DNA from: RGIG3077 sp964490175
GTDB lineage: Bacteria > Bacillota > Clostridia > Oscillospirales > Ruminococcaceae
Reading direction: 5' to 3'
NCBI GenBank assembly: GCA_964490175.1
Contig: CAZBAI010000007.1
Coordinates: 1-64,000 of the forward strand
Length of the DNA: 64,000 bases
In this document: positions 19,155 to 27,281 of the stretch, piece by piece
How the letters are laid out: every line of letters begins with the position of its first letter
How positions within the stretch are numbered: the stretch's first letter is position 1
Notes under the pieces: model-generated
The model's database searches: none
Told to the model about the DNA's origin: nothing
Seen by the model: the letters and a program-made list of their open reading frames with translations, nothing else
Position numbers and translations under genes: made by a program

Positions 19155-20171
19155 TTATTCCTCCGCATATCCGTTCGGATTTTTCATCTGCCAGCGCCAT
19201 GAATCGGCACACATATCTTCAAGTGTTTTTTCGGTTTTCCAGCCCAAAACACGCCGTGCCTTTTCGGGGTTTGCATAATATTCGGGCAAATCGCCGTCAC
19301 GCCGATTTGTGATAACATACGGAATTTTGATACCATTCACCTTTTCAAACGCCGTTATAATATCCATAACGCTGTAACCTATGCCCGTTCCGAGATTAAA
19401 CGCCTCGCAGCCACAGTTTTTCTGCGAATAGCGCAAAGCGGCAACGTGACCCTTTGCAAGGTCGCAAACATGAATGTAATCACGCACACCGGTTCCGTCA
19501 TGCGTGGGATAATCATTGCCGAAAACGCTGAGTTTTTCACGTTTTTTAACCGCAACCTGCGTTATATACGGCATAAGATTATTCGGAATGCCGTTGGGAT
19601 TATCGCCGATAAGTCCGCTTTTATGTGCGCCGATGGGATTAAAATACCTAAGCAGCACAACGGAAAGTTCTTTATCCGCACAGGCGGCGTCGGCTAAAAT
19701 ATGCTCAATAAACATTTTTGTCCTGCCGTAAGGATTCACGGCATCAGTGGGCATATCTTCAACATACTCAACTCTGTCGGCATTGCCGTAAACGGTTGCG
19801 GAGGAGCTGAACACAAAACGTTTAACATTATGTTTTTCCATGCATTCAAGCAAGCTTAGGGTCGTATCTATATTGTTTCTGTAATACATTGTGGGTTTTT
19901 CGCACGACTCGCCCACAGCCTTAAATCCGGCAAAATGAATGACGGCATCGATATTTTCTTGCGTAAAAAGCTCGTCAAGAAGCTTTACATCGGCAACGTC
20001 GATATTATAAAGCGTCGGCATAACGCCGGTTATCTGCTTGATTCTTTCCAAAACAGCCATGCTCGAATTTGAAAAATCATCGGCAATAACAACATCAAAG
20101 CCCGATTCTATAAGCTCAATGCAGGTATGACTGCCGATATATCCCGCACCGCCCGTAAGCAAAATCTTCAT
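19155..20171 (-). CDS. galE: UDP-glucose 4-epimerase
   Basis: GalE (338 aa) interconverts UDP-glucose and UDP-galactose with bound NAD. The N-terminal Rossmann motif GGAGYIGSH, the catalytic Ser-Ser in FVFSSSATVYG and the YGRTK catalytic Tyr/Lys pair are intact, as is RYFNPIGAH. ATG 20171 follows AAAGGTAAGT; an upstream ATG (20192) is less likely. A good sigma-A-type promoter lies just upstream, so galE is probably the first gene of the long miaB-mutS-mutL transcript. Confidence 0.95.
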   Translation of the reverse strand: MKILLTGGAGYIGSHTCIELIESGFDVVIADDFSNSSMAVLERIKQITGVMPTLYNIDVADVKLLDELFTQENIDAVIHFAGFKAVGESCEKPTMYYRNNIDTTLSLLECMEKHNVKRFVFSSSATVYGNADRVEYVEDMPTDAVNPYGRTKMFIEHILADAACADKELSVVLLRYFNPIGAHKSGLIGDNPNGIPNNLMPYITQVAVKKREKLSVFGNDYPTHDGTGVRDYIHVCDLAKGHVAALRYSQKNCGCEAFNLGTGIGYSVMDIITAFEKVNGIKIPYVITNRRDGDLPEYYANPEKARRVLGWKTEKTLEDMCADSWRWQMKNPNGYAEE

Positions 20172-20220
20172 ATAAAAACTTACCTTTCGCATTTAAATTT
20201 GACACAAAAATACACAATAT

Positions 20221-20249
20221 ATTATATCAGAACAAAAACAAAATTTCAA
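20221..20249 (-). promoter_or_regulatory. Promoter upstream of galE
   Basis: Minus-strand TTGAAA (-35) and TATAAT (-10) are separated by 17 bases (TTTTGTTTTTGTTCTGA). The mscL terminator ends just upstream, so this is the natural start of the galE-miaB-mutS-mutL series. Confidence 0.75.
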
Positions 20250-20268
20250 GAGCTTTTGCAATAAATAT

Positions 20269-20310
20269 AAAAAATCTTCGCACCGCAATGAAGCGAAACG
20301 AAGATTTTTT
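20269..20310 (-). terminator. Rho-independent terminator after mscL
   Basis: A 12-base inverted repeat (AAAAAATCTTCG / CGAAGATTTTTT) with a loop of about 18 bases gives an A/T-flanked hairpin 9 bases after the mscL stop. Its symmetric A and T tracts could work in both directions. Confidence 0.75.
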
Positions 20311-20318
20311 TAAAAGAA

Positions 20319-20807
20319 TCATTCTTTATTTTTAAGCATATCACGAATTTCAGCCAAAAGAACTGCCTCATCGGAGGGCTTGGGATCTTCAGCTTTGGGT
20401 TCTTCCTTTTTGCGCTTAAATTTGTTGATAAGCTTAACCAGCATAAACACGCAAAGCGAAATAAGAAGAAACTGTATTACATATGTAATAAGTGCGCCGT
20501 AGCGAATTGCGACTTCATCAACGCCGGGAACGATAACATTGCCTTCGGCGTCAAGCACCTCGGTAACTCCCTTTGTAAGAACATATTTCATATCGGAAAA
20601 ATCCCTATCGCCGATGAGATAGCCTATCGGCGGCATGATTATGTCATTGACGATAGAATTTACAATCGGCGTAAAAGCGTTTGCCATGATTACACCGATA
20701 GCCATATCAAGCACATTGCCCCTTGAAATAAACTCTTTAAATTCGCCGACAATGCCAAGAGTTTTTTTCGCCTCCTCTTTAAGATTGAGCTTTTTGTCCT
20801 TTGCCAT
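20319..20807 (-). CDS. mscL: Large-conductance mechanosensitive channel MscL
   Basis: MscL (162 aa) is a pentameric membrane channel that opens under tension to relieve osmotic downshock. The signature FKEFISRGNVLDMAIGVIMANAFTPIVNSIVNDIIMPPIG, a periplasmic loop, a second helix (ALITYVIQFLLISLCVFMLV) and the charged C-terminal helix are all present. GGAGGATGTAAAA precedes the ATG. Its first codons overlap the end of the VanZ gene by 29 bases. Confidence 0.97.
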   Translation of the reverse strand: MAKDKKLNLKEEAKKTLGIVGEFKEFISRGNVLDMAIGVIMANAFTPIVNSIVNDIIMPPIGYLIGDRDFSDMKYVLTKGVTEVLDAEGNVIVPGVDEVAIRYGALITYVIQFLLISLCVFMLVKLINKFKRKKEEPKAEDPKPSDEAVLLAEIRDMLKNKE

Positions 20808-21312
20808 TTTTACATCCTCCGTAAATTAAAAATTTATGTTTCGACAGCGATTTTGCAAAGTGAAACAAAGCTGCCGTAAAAATACCCGAAATAATGCCCG
20901 AAGTATCTATCAGCACATCGGCAAGACTGCACGAACGGTTTGATGAAAACAACTGATGAAACTCGTCCGAAGCGGCATACAACGTGCAAAACAAAAGCGC
21001 AAAAGATATAACCTGCGCAATATCGTCGGTGTGGCGATAGACCGACATTGCAAAACAGAATCCCAAAGCGGCATATTCAAGAAAATGCGCAGATTTGCGC
21101 AGAATATGCTCAAAGCTTGCGTAAGGCGAAATGCCTCCGCTTTGCATAAATTCGGCAAAAGCAATATCGGGTTTGCCCAAAAGAAATTCAACAAGTCCCG
21201 AGCTTGTGCTTGATGATTCGGCTCCGCTTTGCGCCGAAAATTTGAAAATCACAAGCATAATAATCACCGTTGCAATGTGCCAAAAATAGTAAACAGGCGA
21301 TTTTTTATTCAT
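20779..21312 (-). CDS. VanZ-family membrane protein
   Basis: The 177-aa protein has four or more hydrophobic segments and the VanZ pattern: FKFSAQ near the N-terminus, RKSAHFLEYAALG, and DEFHQLFSSNRSCSLADVLIDTSG. VanZ-like proteins are widespread in Firmicutes; the founding member gives low-level teicoplanin resistance, but most members have no known role. The start codon overlaps the stop of the ECF S-component gene (ATGA), and the 3' end overlaps mscL, so pdxK-like, ECF, vanZ and mscL form one operon. Confidence 0.88.
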   Translation of the reverse strand: MNKKSPVYYFWHIATVIIMLVIFKFSAQSGAESSSTSSGLVEFLLGKPDIAFAEFMQSGGISPYASFEHILRKSAHFLEYAALGFCFAMSVYRHTDDIAQVISFALLFCTLYAASDEFHQLFSSNRSCSLADVLIDTSGIISGIFTAALFHFAKSLSKHKFLIYGGCKNGKGQKAQS

Positions 21313-21803
21313 ATTCTTTTTCCGAATCGGCTTGATTCAAGCACCTTGCCCAAAGCAACAAACAAAATTGTTCCGAAAGAAGCCTGCAAAATATTCCCCG
21401 GAAGCGTTCTTACAAGTTGAGCGGTAAAATTGCCCCACAATATCGTATCGGTAAGAATATAACCGACAATGGTGACAACACCCGATAGAATCGAAAACAA
21501 TACGGTTTTTCGGGTGATTATTTTTTTTGAATCTCTGCAAAAATAAAAAACGCATACATTAAGCGATTTTATGATAAAGGTCGGAATTGCATATATTGCA
21601 TAACCCGATAAAATATCGGAAAGCGCCGCACCGAAAGCGGCGGAAAAAATGCAGTAAGGGAAAGGCAAAACCATTGCCGCTGTATATATCAAACCGTCGC
21701 CGGCGTGAACATAGCCGTTAAAAGTCGGCACATGAATGAATATCGCAAGGCAAATCAGCGCCGCAAACACGGCAGATTCGGTCATAAGTACAGTTTTTTT
21801 CAT
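21309..21803 (-). CDS. ECF transporter substrate-binding (S) component, probable vitamin B6-related
   Basis: A 164-aa protein with about five hydrophobic helices, starting MKKTVLMTESAVFAALICLAI and containing GYVHAGDGLIYTAAMVLPFP, a pattern of vitamin-type ECF S-components. S-components bind a vitamin and dock on a shared EcfAAT module, which is not in this window. The gene overlaps the pyridoxal kinase gene by four bases, so a pyridoxine or hydroxymethylpyrimidine-type substrate is likely. This substrate call is inference from the neighbour. Confidence 0.75.
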   Translation of the reverse strand: MKKTVLMTESAVFAALICLAIFIHVPTFNGYVHAGDGLIYTAAMVLPFPYCIFSAAFGAALSDILSGYAIYAIPTFIIKSLNVCVFYFCRDSKKIITRKTVLFSILSGVVTIVGYILTDTILWGNFTAQLVRTLPGNILQASFGTILFVALGKVLESSRFGKRI

Positions 21804-22636
21804 AACATATCCTCCAATTGATTTAAAAGTGGCTCAAAAATCACGCCGTTTGCAAGATTTTGTTTCATGCCAAGCGTATATTGTGTTGCTTTTGATATAA
21901 AGCTTGACGCCGCCTCAACAGAAAACCGCAGACTTTTGCCGCAAATCAAAAAAGCGGTTACAATCGAAGAAAAAATATCGCCCGTTCCGCTGAAAACGTT
22001 GTCTGTTCTATGCACAGGGCAAATATGTTCGTCATCATCATCTGCGACAAAATTTACAATACTGTCATTACGTCTTATTCCCGTAATTACAACGGATTTT
22101 GCTCCAAGCCCTTTCAATTCGGCGCAAAGATTGCGGCAAAATTCATCCGAAATCGCATCGCCGCAATATTCGGTATCGGTCAAAAAGCACGCTTCGGTGA
22201 CATTCGGCGTAATCACATCGGCAACGGCGACAAGCGATTTAAGCGCTTTGCACATTTGCTTAGTATATGTCGAATACAGCCTGCCGTTATCTCCCATTAC
22301 GGTATCGACCACAACGAGCGGCGTCTTTTGTTGAGCTGCTTTGTGACGTTCAATAAAGCTTTTCACAACGGATATTTGCGAATCAGAGCCTAAGAAACCG
22401 GTGTAAATTCCGTCAAAGCATAAATCATTCCAAGATTGCAAAAACGGCTCAAGCGATGATGAAAGATCGGTAAAATGAAAATTTTCAAAGCCGCTATGCT
22501 TGGAAAAAACCGCAGTCGGTGCGGCACAGGGCTGAACACCGCAAACGGAAAGTATTGAAATTGCAGTTGAAAGCGAGCATCTTCCATAGCCGGACAAATC
22601 GTTTATGCAAGCAACTTTAGGAACATAATGCGTCAT
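21800..22636 (-). CDS. Pyridoxal/pyridoxamine kinase, PdxY-like
   Basis: The 278-aa protein belongs to the ribokinase-like B6 vitamer kinases: VACINDLSGYGRCSLSTAISILS at the N-terminus, VVVDTVMGDNGRLY in the middle and RTDNVFSGTGDIFSSIVTAFL, the GTGD anion-hole/catalytic Asp motif, near residue 215. It phosphorylates pyridoxal, pyridoxine or pyridoxamine for PLP salvage. It leads an operon with an ECF S-component, VanZ and MscL and has its own good promoter. Confidence 0.9.
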   Translation of the reverse strand: MTHYVPKVACINDLSGYGRCSLSTAISILSVCGVQPCAAPTAVFSKHSGFENFHFTDLSSSLEPFLQSWNDLCFDGIYTGFLGSDSQISVVKSFIERHKAAQQKTPLVVVDTVMGDNGRLYSTYTKQMCKALKSLVAVADVITPNVTEACFLTDTEYCGDAISDEFCRNLCAELKGLGAKSVVITGIRRNDSIVNFVADDDDEHICPVHRTDNVFSGTGDIFSSIVTAFLICGKSLRFSVEAASSFISKATQYTLGMKQNLANGVIFEPLLNQLEDML

Positions 22637-22664
22637 TTTCTACTCAGCCTCCCAACATCACTAT

Positions 22665-22693
22665 ATTATACAACCGATTGAAATATTTTGCAA
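22665..22693 (-). promoter_or_regulatory. Promoter of the B6 kinase-mscL operon
   Basis: Minus-strand TTGCAA (-35), 17-base spacer and perfect TATAAT (-10), followed by GGGAGG before the kinase ATG. The predicted 5' UTR is only about 20 bases, so no riboswitch is expected. Confidence 0.8.
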
Positions 22694-22973
22694 GTGCAAT
22701 TGTGAGATTCATAATTAAACATTATATTGCTAAAATTTTATCTATTCGACAATGGGTATATAACGTTAATTTTTTATTCTTAAATTTACATATTAAATTT
22801 AATATTCAACCGTTTTTCAAGAAAGCAAGTCCCGAAATTGCTTTGCTTTTCAACGTTTTCAACAGAGATTTCAACAAAATATTGATATTACAAAGCGTAT
22901 ATAAGCAAATCAATGCGAATATAGATTTACGGACAAAGCTTTTTTAACAAAAAAACAAACGGGAGGACAGTCG
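22694..22973. other. A/T-rich intergenic region between divergent genes
   Basis: About 280 bases separate the B6-kinase promoter from the plus-strand P-type ATPase. The segment is very A/T-rich, carries no convincing coding frame, and I found no clear sigma-A promoter for the ATPase gene. I looked for manganese (yybP-ykoY) or magnesium riboswitch cores, which often precede such pumps, and saw none. GGGAGG precedes the ATPase ATG by 7 bases. Confidence 0.6.
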
Positions 22974-25601
22974 ATGAAGGAATACAAAGGTTTGAGCGAA
23001 GCGCAGGCGCAAAGAAAACTTAAAGAAAACGGCGAAAACATCATTGAATCGGGCAAAAAAAGCCGACCGCTTTTGATATTCGCAAACCAATTTCGTGATA
23101 TTATGGTGATGATTTTGCTTATAGCCACGGCGATTTCGCTGGTACTCGGCGATTTTTTCGACAGCATAACCATAATTGCAATTGTGCTGATGAATGCGAT
23201 TTTAGGATTTATTCAAGAATATCGAACCGAAAAAACGCTTGAAAAGCTAAAAGAGCTTGCCGCACCCGAGGCAAGTGTTATCAGAGATACAAAATTGCGC
23301 AAAATCCCCGCAAAAGAATTGGTTTGCGGCGATATTATTCTTTTGCGTTGCGGCGATAAAATTCCGGCAGACTGCGTTGTGCTGCAAAGTGCCGATTTAT
23401 TTTCCGATGAATCGCCGCTGACGGGCGAAAGCGTGCCATCACACAAGGAAAACGGAAAAATGACCCACACCGACAATTCTCTTGCGCAAAGCTGTGTGCT
23501 GTATTCGGGGTGCAGTATCACCAAAGGAAAATGCGTTGCCATGGTAATCGCCACGGGCAAAAACACGCAGATGGGCGCTATTTCGACAATGATTGACGAC
23601 ATTGCTCCGATTAAAACTCCACTTCAAATCAGGTTGGGCGAATTGGGAAAAACACTCGCATTCATCTGTATCGGCGTTTGCGTTGCCGTATTTACAGCCG
23701 GAATATTAAGGGGCGAACCGGTGTTTGATATGCTGATGACGGGTATTTCAATAGCAATTGCCGCAATTCCCGAAGGACTTCCGGCAACGGTTACAATAGC
23801 TCTTGCTTTGGCGGTGAATCGAATGCTAAAGCAAAAGGCGCTTGTAAACAAACTCCACAGCGTGGAAACGCTCGGCTGTACATCTGTAATCTGCACGGAC
23901 AAAACCGGCACGCTGACCATGAATAAAATGTGTGTAAAGCACATTATAACGGCACAGCATGAATATAACTTCAGCGGAAACGGATATTCGGCAAACGGCA
24001 AAATTACATTAAACGGCGAAGAAATCAGCGGCAAGGATTATGCCGATTTAACACAAGTCCTCAAATGTGCCGTGATTTGCTCATCATCAAAAATCGAAAA
24101 GCAAAGCGGTGACGATTGCTATCGGGCATCGGGCGACCCGACTGAAATTGCCATGCTGATTGCCGCCGCCAAAGGCTCAATAACCTCTGCGCTTACAGAT
24201 AGTTTATACAAAAAAACCGATGAAATTGCGTTTGACAGCAAGCGAAAGCGAATGACTGTACTTTGCAAATCCGCAAGCGGCATTGCGGTTTCGTTTACAA
24301 AAGGTGCATTTGATATTATTTTTTCCGATTGTGATTATTATATGGAGGATTCACATATCAGGAAAATGACCCCAAAGCTTCGTTTGCAAATCGAAAACGC
24401 CGTAAATTCATACACATCACAAGGCTTAAGGGTTTTACTCTTGGCACAAAAATTTGACGAAAACAAATCAAGCTGTGAAAAATCGATGATATTTTTAGGT
24501 GCCGCAGCCATGCTTGATCCGCCCAGAGCAGAAGTAAAAACCGCCATTGCAAAATGTAAAAAGGCACACATCAAAACCGTTATGATAACCGGCGACCATT
24601 ATCTGACGGCAAAATCGATTGCCAAGATGATTGGGCTTTGCGGCGAAAACGGCGTTGTTGTAACAGGCAATGAGCTTGAAAATTTGAGCGACGAAAAGCT
24701 TTGCGATATAATCGAAAACGTTGATATATTTGCAAGGGTTGCGCCTTCGCACAAGCTGAGAATCGTTCGTGCGTTTAAGTCGAAAGGTCACATTGTTACA
24801 ATGACGGGCGACGGAATCAATGACGCACCTGCTGTGAAAGAAGCCGACGTCGGCGTTGCCATGGGCATAAGCGGAACGGACGTAACACGTGAAGCGGCAG
24901 ATGTTGTTTTGCTTGATGATAATTTTTCAACGCTTGTAAACGCCGTTAGCGAGGGCAGAGGGATTTATGCCAACATACGCAAATTTGTGCGTTATCTTCT
25001 TTCCTGCAATATCGGCGAAGTGATTACAATGTTTGTCGGTATACTTATGGGAATGCCGATAGTGCTGCTGCCTGTTCAACTGCTGCTTGTAAATCTCGTA
25101 ACCGACGGCTTACCCGCAATCGCCTTAGGACTTGAAGAAACCGAGAAAAATATAATGAATAAAAAGCCCAGAAAAAGCGATGAAAGCTTTTTCGCAAACT
25201 CTTTGGCTTCAAAAATCGCTTTCAGAGGGATTTTTATCGGGCTGTGCACGTTAGGGTGTTTTTCATATGTTTTATCGCATTCGGCAACTATCGAGCAAGC
25301 ACGCACCTGTGCGATGATAACGCTTGTTTTTTCTCAGCTTATACACGTTTTTGAATGTAAATCCGAAACAGGCGGCATATTTTCCGTAAACTATTTAAAT
25401 AACAAAATGTTGATTCTTGCGGTTTTGCTGTCATCTTTAATGCTGATTTGCGCACTGCTCATTCCGCAAATGCAAATCATATTCGGCTTTGCAAATTTGA
25501 GTGTGCATCTTTGGCGGATATCACTTGCCTTTGCATTTGCCGTGCCGGTACTTTCGGGAATCGTAAATCGGACAAAAAGCAAAATCATTAAGCGCTCTTG
25601 A
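22974..25601 (+). CDS. Cation-translocating P-type ATPase (P2A, calcium-pump-like)
   Basis: This 875-aa membrane pump is one of few plus-strand genes. It has the P-ATPase landmarks: TGES in the actuator domain (SPLTGESVPSHKENG), PEGLP in helix 4 (IAAIPEGLPATVTIAL), the phosphorylated Asp309 in ICTDKTGTLT, and TGDGINDAPAVKEADVGVAMG. The N-terminal cation-ATPase domain and about ten membrane segments fit the P2A group that exports Ca2+ (sometimes Mn2+). PEGLP with NLVTDGLPAIALG supports a Ca-ATPase assignment. The gene stands alone between divergent and convergent neighbours. Confidence 0.92.
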   Translation: MKEYKGLSEAQAQRKLKENGENIIESGKKSRPLLIFANQFRDIMVMILLIATAISLVLGDFFDSITIIAIVLMNAILGFIQEYRTEKTLEKLKELAAPEASVIRDTKLRKIPAKELVCGDIILLRCGDKIPADCVVLQSADLFSDESPLTGESVPSHKENGKMTHTDNSLAQSCVLYSGCSITKGKCVAMVIATGKNTQMGAISTMIDDIAPIKTPLQIRLGELGKTLAFICIGVCVAVFTAGILRGEPVFDMLMTGISIAIAAIPEGLPATVTIALALAVNRMLKQKALVNKLHSVETLGCTSVICTDKTGTLTMNKMCVKHIITAQHEYNFSGNGYSANGKITLNGEEISGKDYADLTQVLKCAVICSSSKIEKQSGDDCYRASGDPTEIAMLIAAAKGSITSALTDSLYKKTDEIAFDSKRKRMTVLCKSASGIAVSFTKGAFDIIFSDCDYYMEDSHIRKMTPKLRLQIENAVNSYTSQGLRVLLLAQKFDENKSSCEKSMIFLGAAAMLDPPRAEVKTAIAKCKKAHIKTVMITGDHYLTAKSIAKMIGLCGENGVVVTGNELENLSDEKLCDIIENVDIFARVAPSHKLRIVRAFKSKGHIVTMTGDGINDAPAVKEADVGVAMGISGTDVTREAADVVLLDDNFSTLVNAVSEGRGIYANIRKFVRYLLSCNIGEVITMFVGILMGMPIVLLPVQLLLVNLVTDGLPAIALGLEETEKNIMNKKPRKSDESFFANSLASKIAFRGIFIGLCTLGCFSYVLSHSATIEQARTCAMITLVFSQLIHVFECKSETGGIFSVNYLNNKMLILAVLLSSLMLICALLIPQMQIIFGFANLSVHLWRISLAFAFAVPVLSGIVNRTKSKIIKRS

Positions 25602-25603
25602 AA

Positions 25604-27136
25604 TCAATCAAGAGCGCCGTTAATTTGCAAATTCTTTTGCCGCAAGCGTAAATTCGAGCTTTTGCGCAATATCACTTTTTCCGCAAAAACGTACATAATC
25701 ACATACATAAACAGTGAAAACGCAACAAATACCGCAATGCCGATTAGAGGGTTTTCAAAGACGATTTTTGAAAAAACGGCATTTGTCAGCCCGACCGACA
25801 TCAGCGAAAGCGCAAGCGGCAAAACGATATATTCAAGCGGCTTTATCGACATTGCCTTATTCATATTCAGCATAACGATTCGGGCGAAATTTCCGCAAAT
25901 GTTGCTAAATGCATATGATATAATCACGCCGCTAAAACCCATTAGCGGAACACAAACAAGCAAAAGCGATATACGCACAACATACTCGGCAAGATAATTC
26001 ACCGAAGAGAACCCGTGCTTGCCCATACCCTTGATAATCGCTTCGAGAATAATTTCAAGATATATAAAAGGTATTATCGGGCAAAGCAGACAAAGCGTTT
26101 TGCCCGCAAGCGACTCATTCGATATTATACCGGCAAGCTGATTACCCTTAAAATATATCACACAGGTAATGAAAATCGAATATGTCAAGGTGATTTTTGC
26201 GGATTTACCCGTCAAAGCTTTGACTTCTTCGGTTTTGTTTTTGCCCAAAGACCGTGAAATTTCCGGAAGGATTATCGAAGCAAGGCTTGTTATCACGCAT
26301 GACGGAAAAAACAGTATCGGCAAAACAATCGCCTCGAAAATGCCGAATTTTGACAGCGCATCATTCATGTTGCTTCCCGATTGGCGCAATGTCAAAGGCA
26401 TTAAAAAATCGTTTGCACTGCTCAAAAACGCACAAACATAGCTGTTAAGCATAATCGGCACACAAAGCCGTATAAACTTTGCAAAGCTCATTGAGGCGCG
26501 TGCGTTGCATTTTTCGCATTTAATTTTTTTCAAAAAAAGCATCAAAATCAGCGAAACGCACTCGCCGCATATGGTGCTGATTGCTATGGAAGAATAAATA
26601 TCCGATTTGTTTTCCTCAACCGAAAACTGCACAAAAAACATTAAAACGCCGCTTTTGACGAGAAATTCGCAGATATCGGCGAAAGCCGGTATATACTGCA
26701 TACGTTGGCTGTTAAAATACCCTTTATATGCCGCCGAAATACTTGATATCGGCAAGCCGCACAACAGCAGCATTACAGCTTTTTTTGAAAGCGAAGTTTT
26801 CAATCTTGCCAAGATATAATCGCAAAGCAGTGCCGTGCCGACACAGGTAATTGCCGTAATGCTCAGCGAAAACACAAGCGCATAGCGCAAAACGGCGTCA
26901 CAGTTTCCGCAAAGCCCATCTTCCGCCGCACCAAGCCGACTTGTTGTAACAAAAACATTTGCGCTTGCGATTATGCAAAGCAGCCCGTAAAATGTTCCGA
27001 GCAGTGAAACCGAGCCTACCGTTGCCGCCCCGAGCCGACGTGTAATGCAAACATTTACAACCAAGCCGAGCAGCTGCATTGATATATTTACAGCCGTCAG
27101 AAAAACCACATTTTTTGTAATTGTCTTACTGTTCAT
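25604..27136 (-). CDS. MOP-superfamily flippase, SpoVB/MurJ-like
   Basis: The ~510-aa protein has about 12-14 hydrophobic helices with the polysaccharide-transporter/SpoVB pattern: NVVFLTAVNISMQLLGLVVNVCI at the N-terminus and SAAYKGYFNSQRMQYIPAFADICE, matching the conserved KGYFQ segment. Relatives move lipid-linked oligosaccharide precursors across the membrane, and SpoVB is needed for spore cortex. ATG 27136 is 10 bases after GAGGAG; TTG 27139 is also possible. The gene is convergent with the P-type ATPase gene and their stops are only two bases apart. Confidence 0.85.
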   Translation of the reverse strand: MNSKTITKNVVFLTAVNISMQLLGLVVNVCITRRLGAATVGSVSLLGTFYGLLCIIASANVFVTTSRLGAAEDGLCGNCDAVLRYALVFSLSITAITCVGTALLCDYILARLKTSLSKKAVMLLLCGLPISSISAAYKGYFNSQRMQYIPAFADICEFLVKSGVLMFFVQFSVEENKSDIYSSIAISTICGECVSLILMLFLKKIKCEKCNARASMSFAKFIRLCVPIMLNSYVCAFLSSANDFLMPLTLRQSGSNMNDALSKFGIFEAIVLPILFFPSCVITSLASIILPEISRSLGKNKTEEVKALTGKSAKITLTYSIFITCVIYFKGNQLAGIISNESLAGKTLCLLCPIIPFIYLEIILEAIIKGMGKHGFSSVNYLAEYVVRISLLLVCVPLMGFSGVIISYAFSNICGNFARIVMLNMNKAMSIKPLEYIVLPLALSLMSVGLTNAVFSKIVFENPLIGIAVFVAFSLFMYVIMYVFAEKVILRKSSNLRLRQKNLQINGALD

Positions 27137-27235
27137 CAAACGCATTCTCCTCACCGATAGTATTCCTTAAATAATATTAAAGGCAAAAAAATATTATGCA
27201 ATTTGTGAAGATATCAGCTTATGTTTTCTTTCGGC

Positions 27236-27276
27236 GATAAAAAAATCTCCGACATAATCAGTAACATCGGAGATTT
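27236..27276 (-). terminator. Rho-independent terminator
   Basis: AAATCTCCGA/TCGGAGATTT, a 10-base stem with a 14-base loop followed on the minus strand by TTTTTTTATCG. It lies 5 bases past the stop of the signal-peptidase-like gene. Confidence 0.85.
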
Positions 27277-27281
27277 GAATG

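Noticed and set aside
22678..22947. An 89-codon plus-strand frame before the P-type ATPase
   Set aside because: A/T-rich intergenic composition, Ile/Phe/Lys bias and no Shine-Dalgarno.
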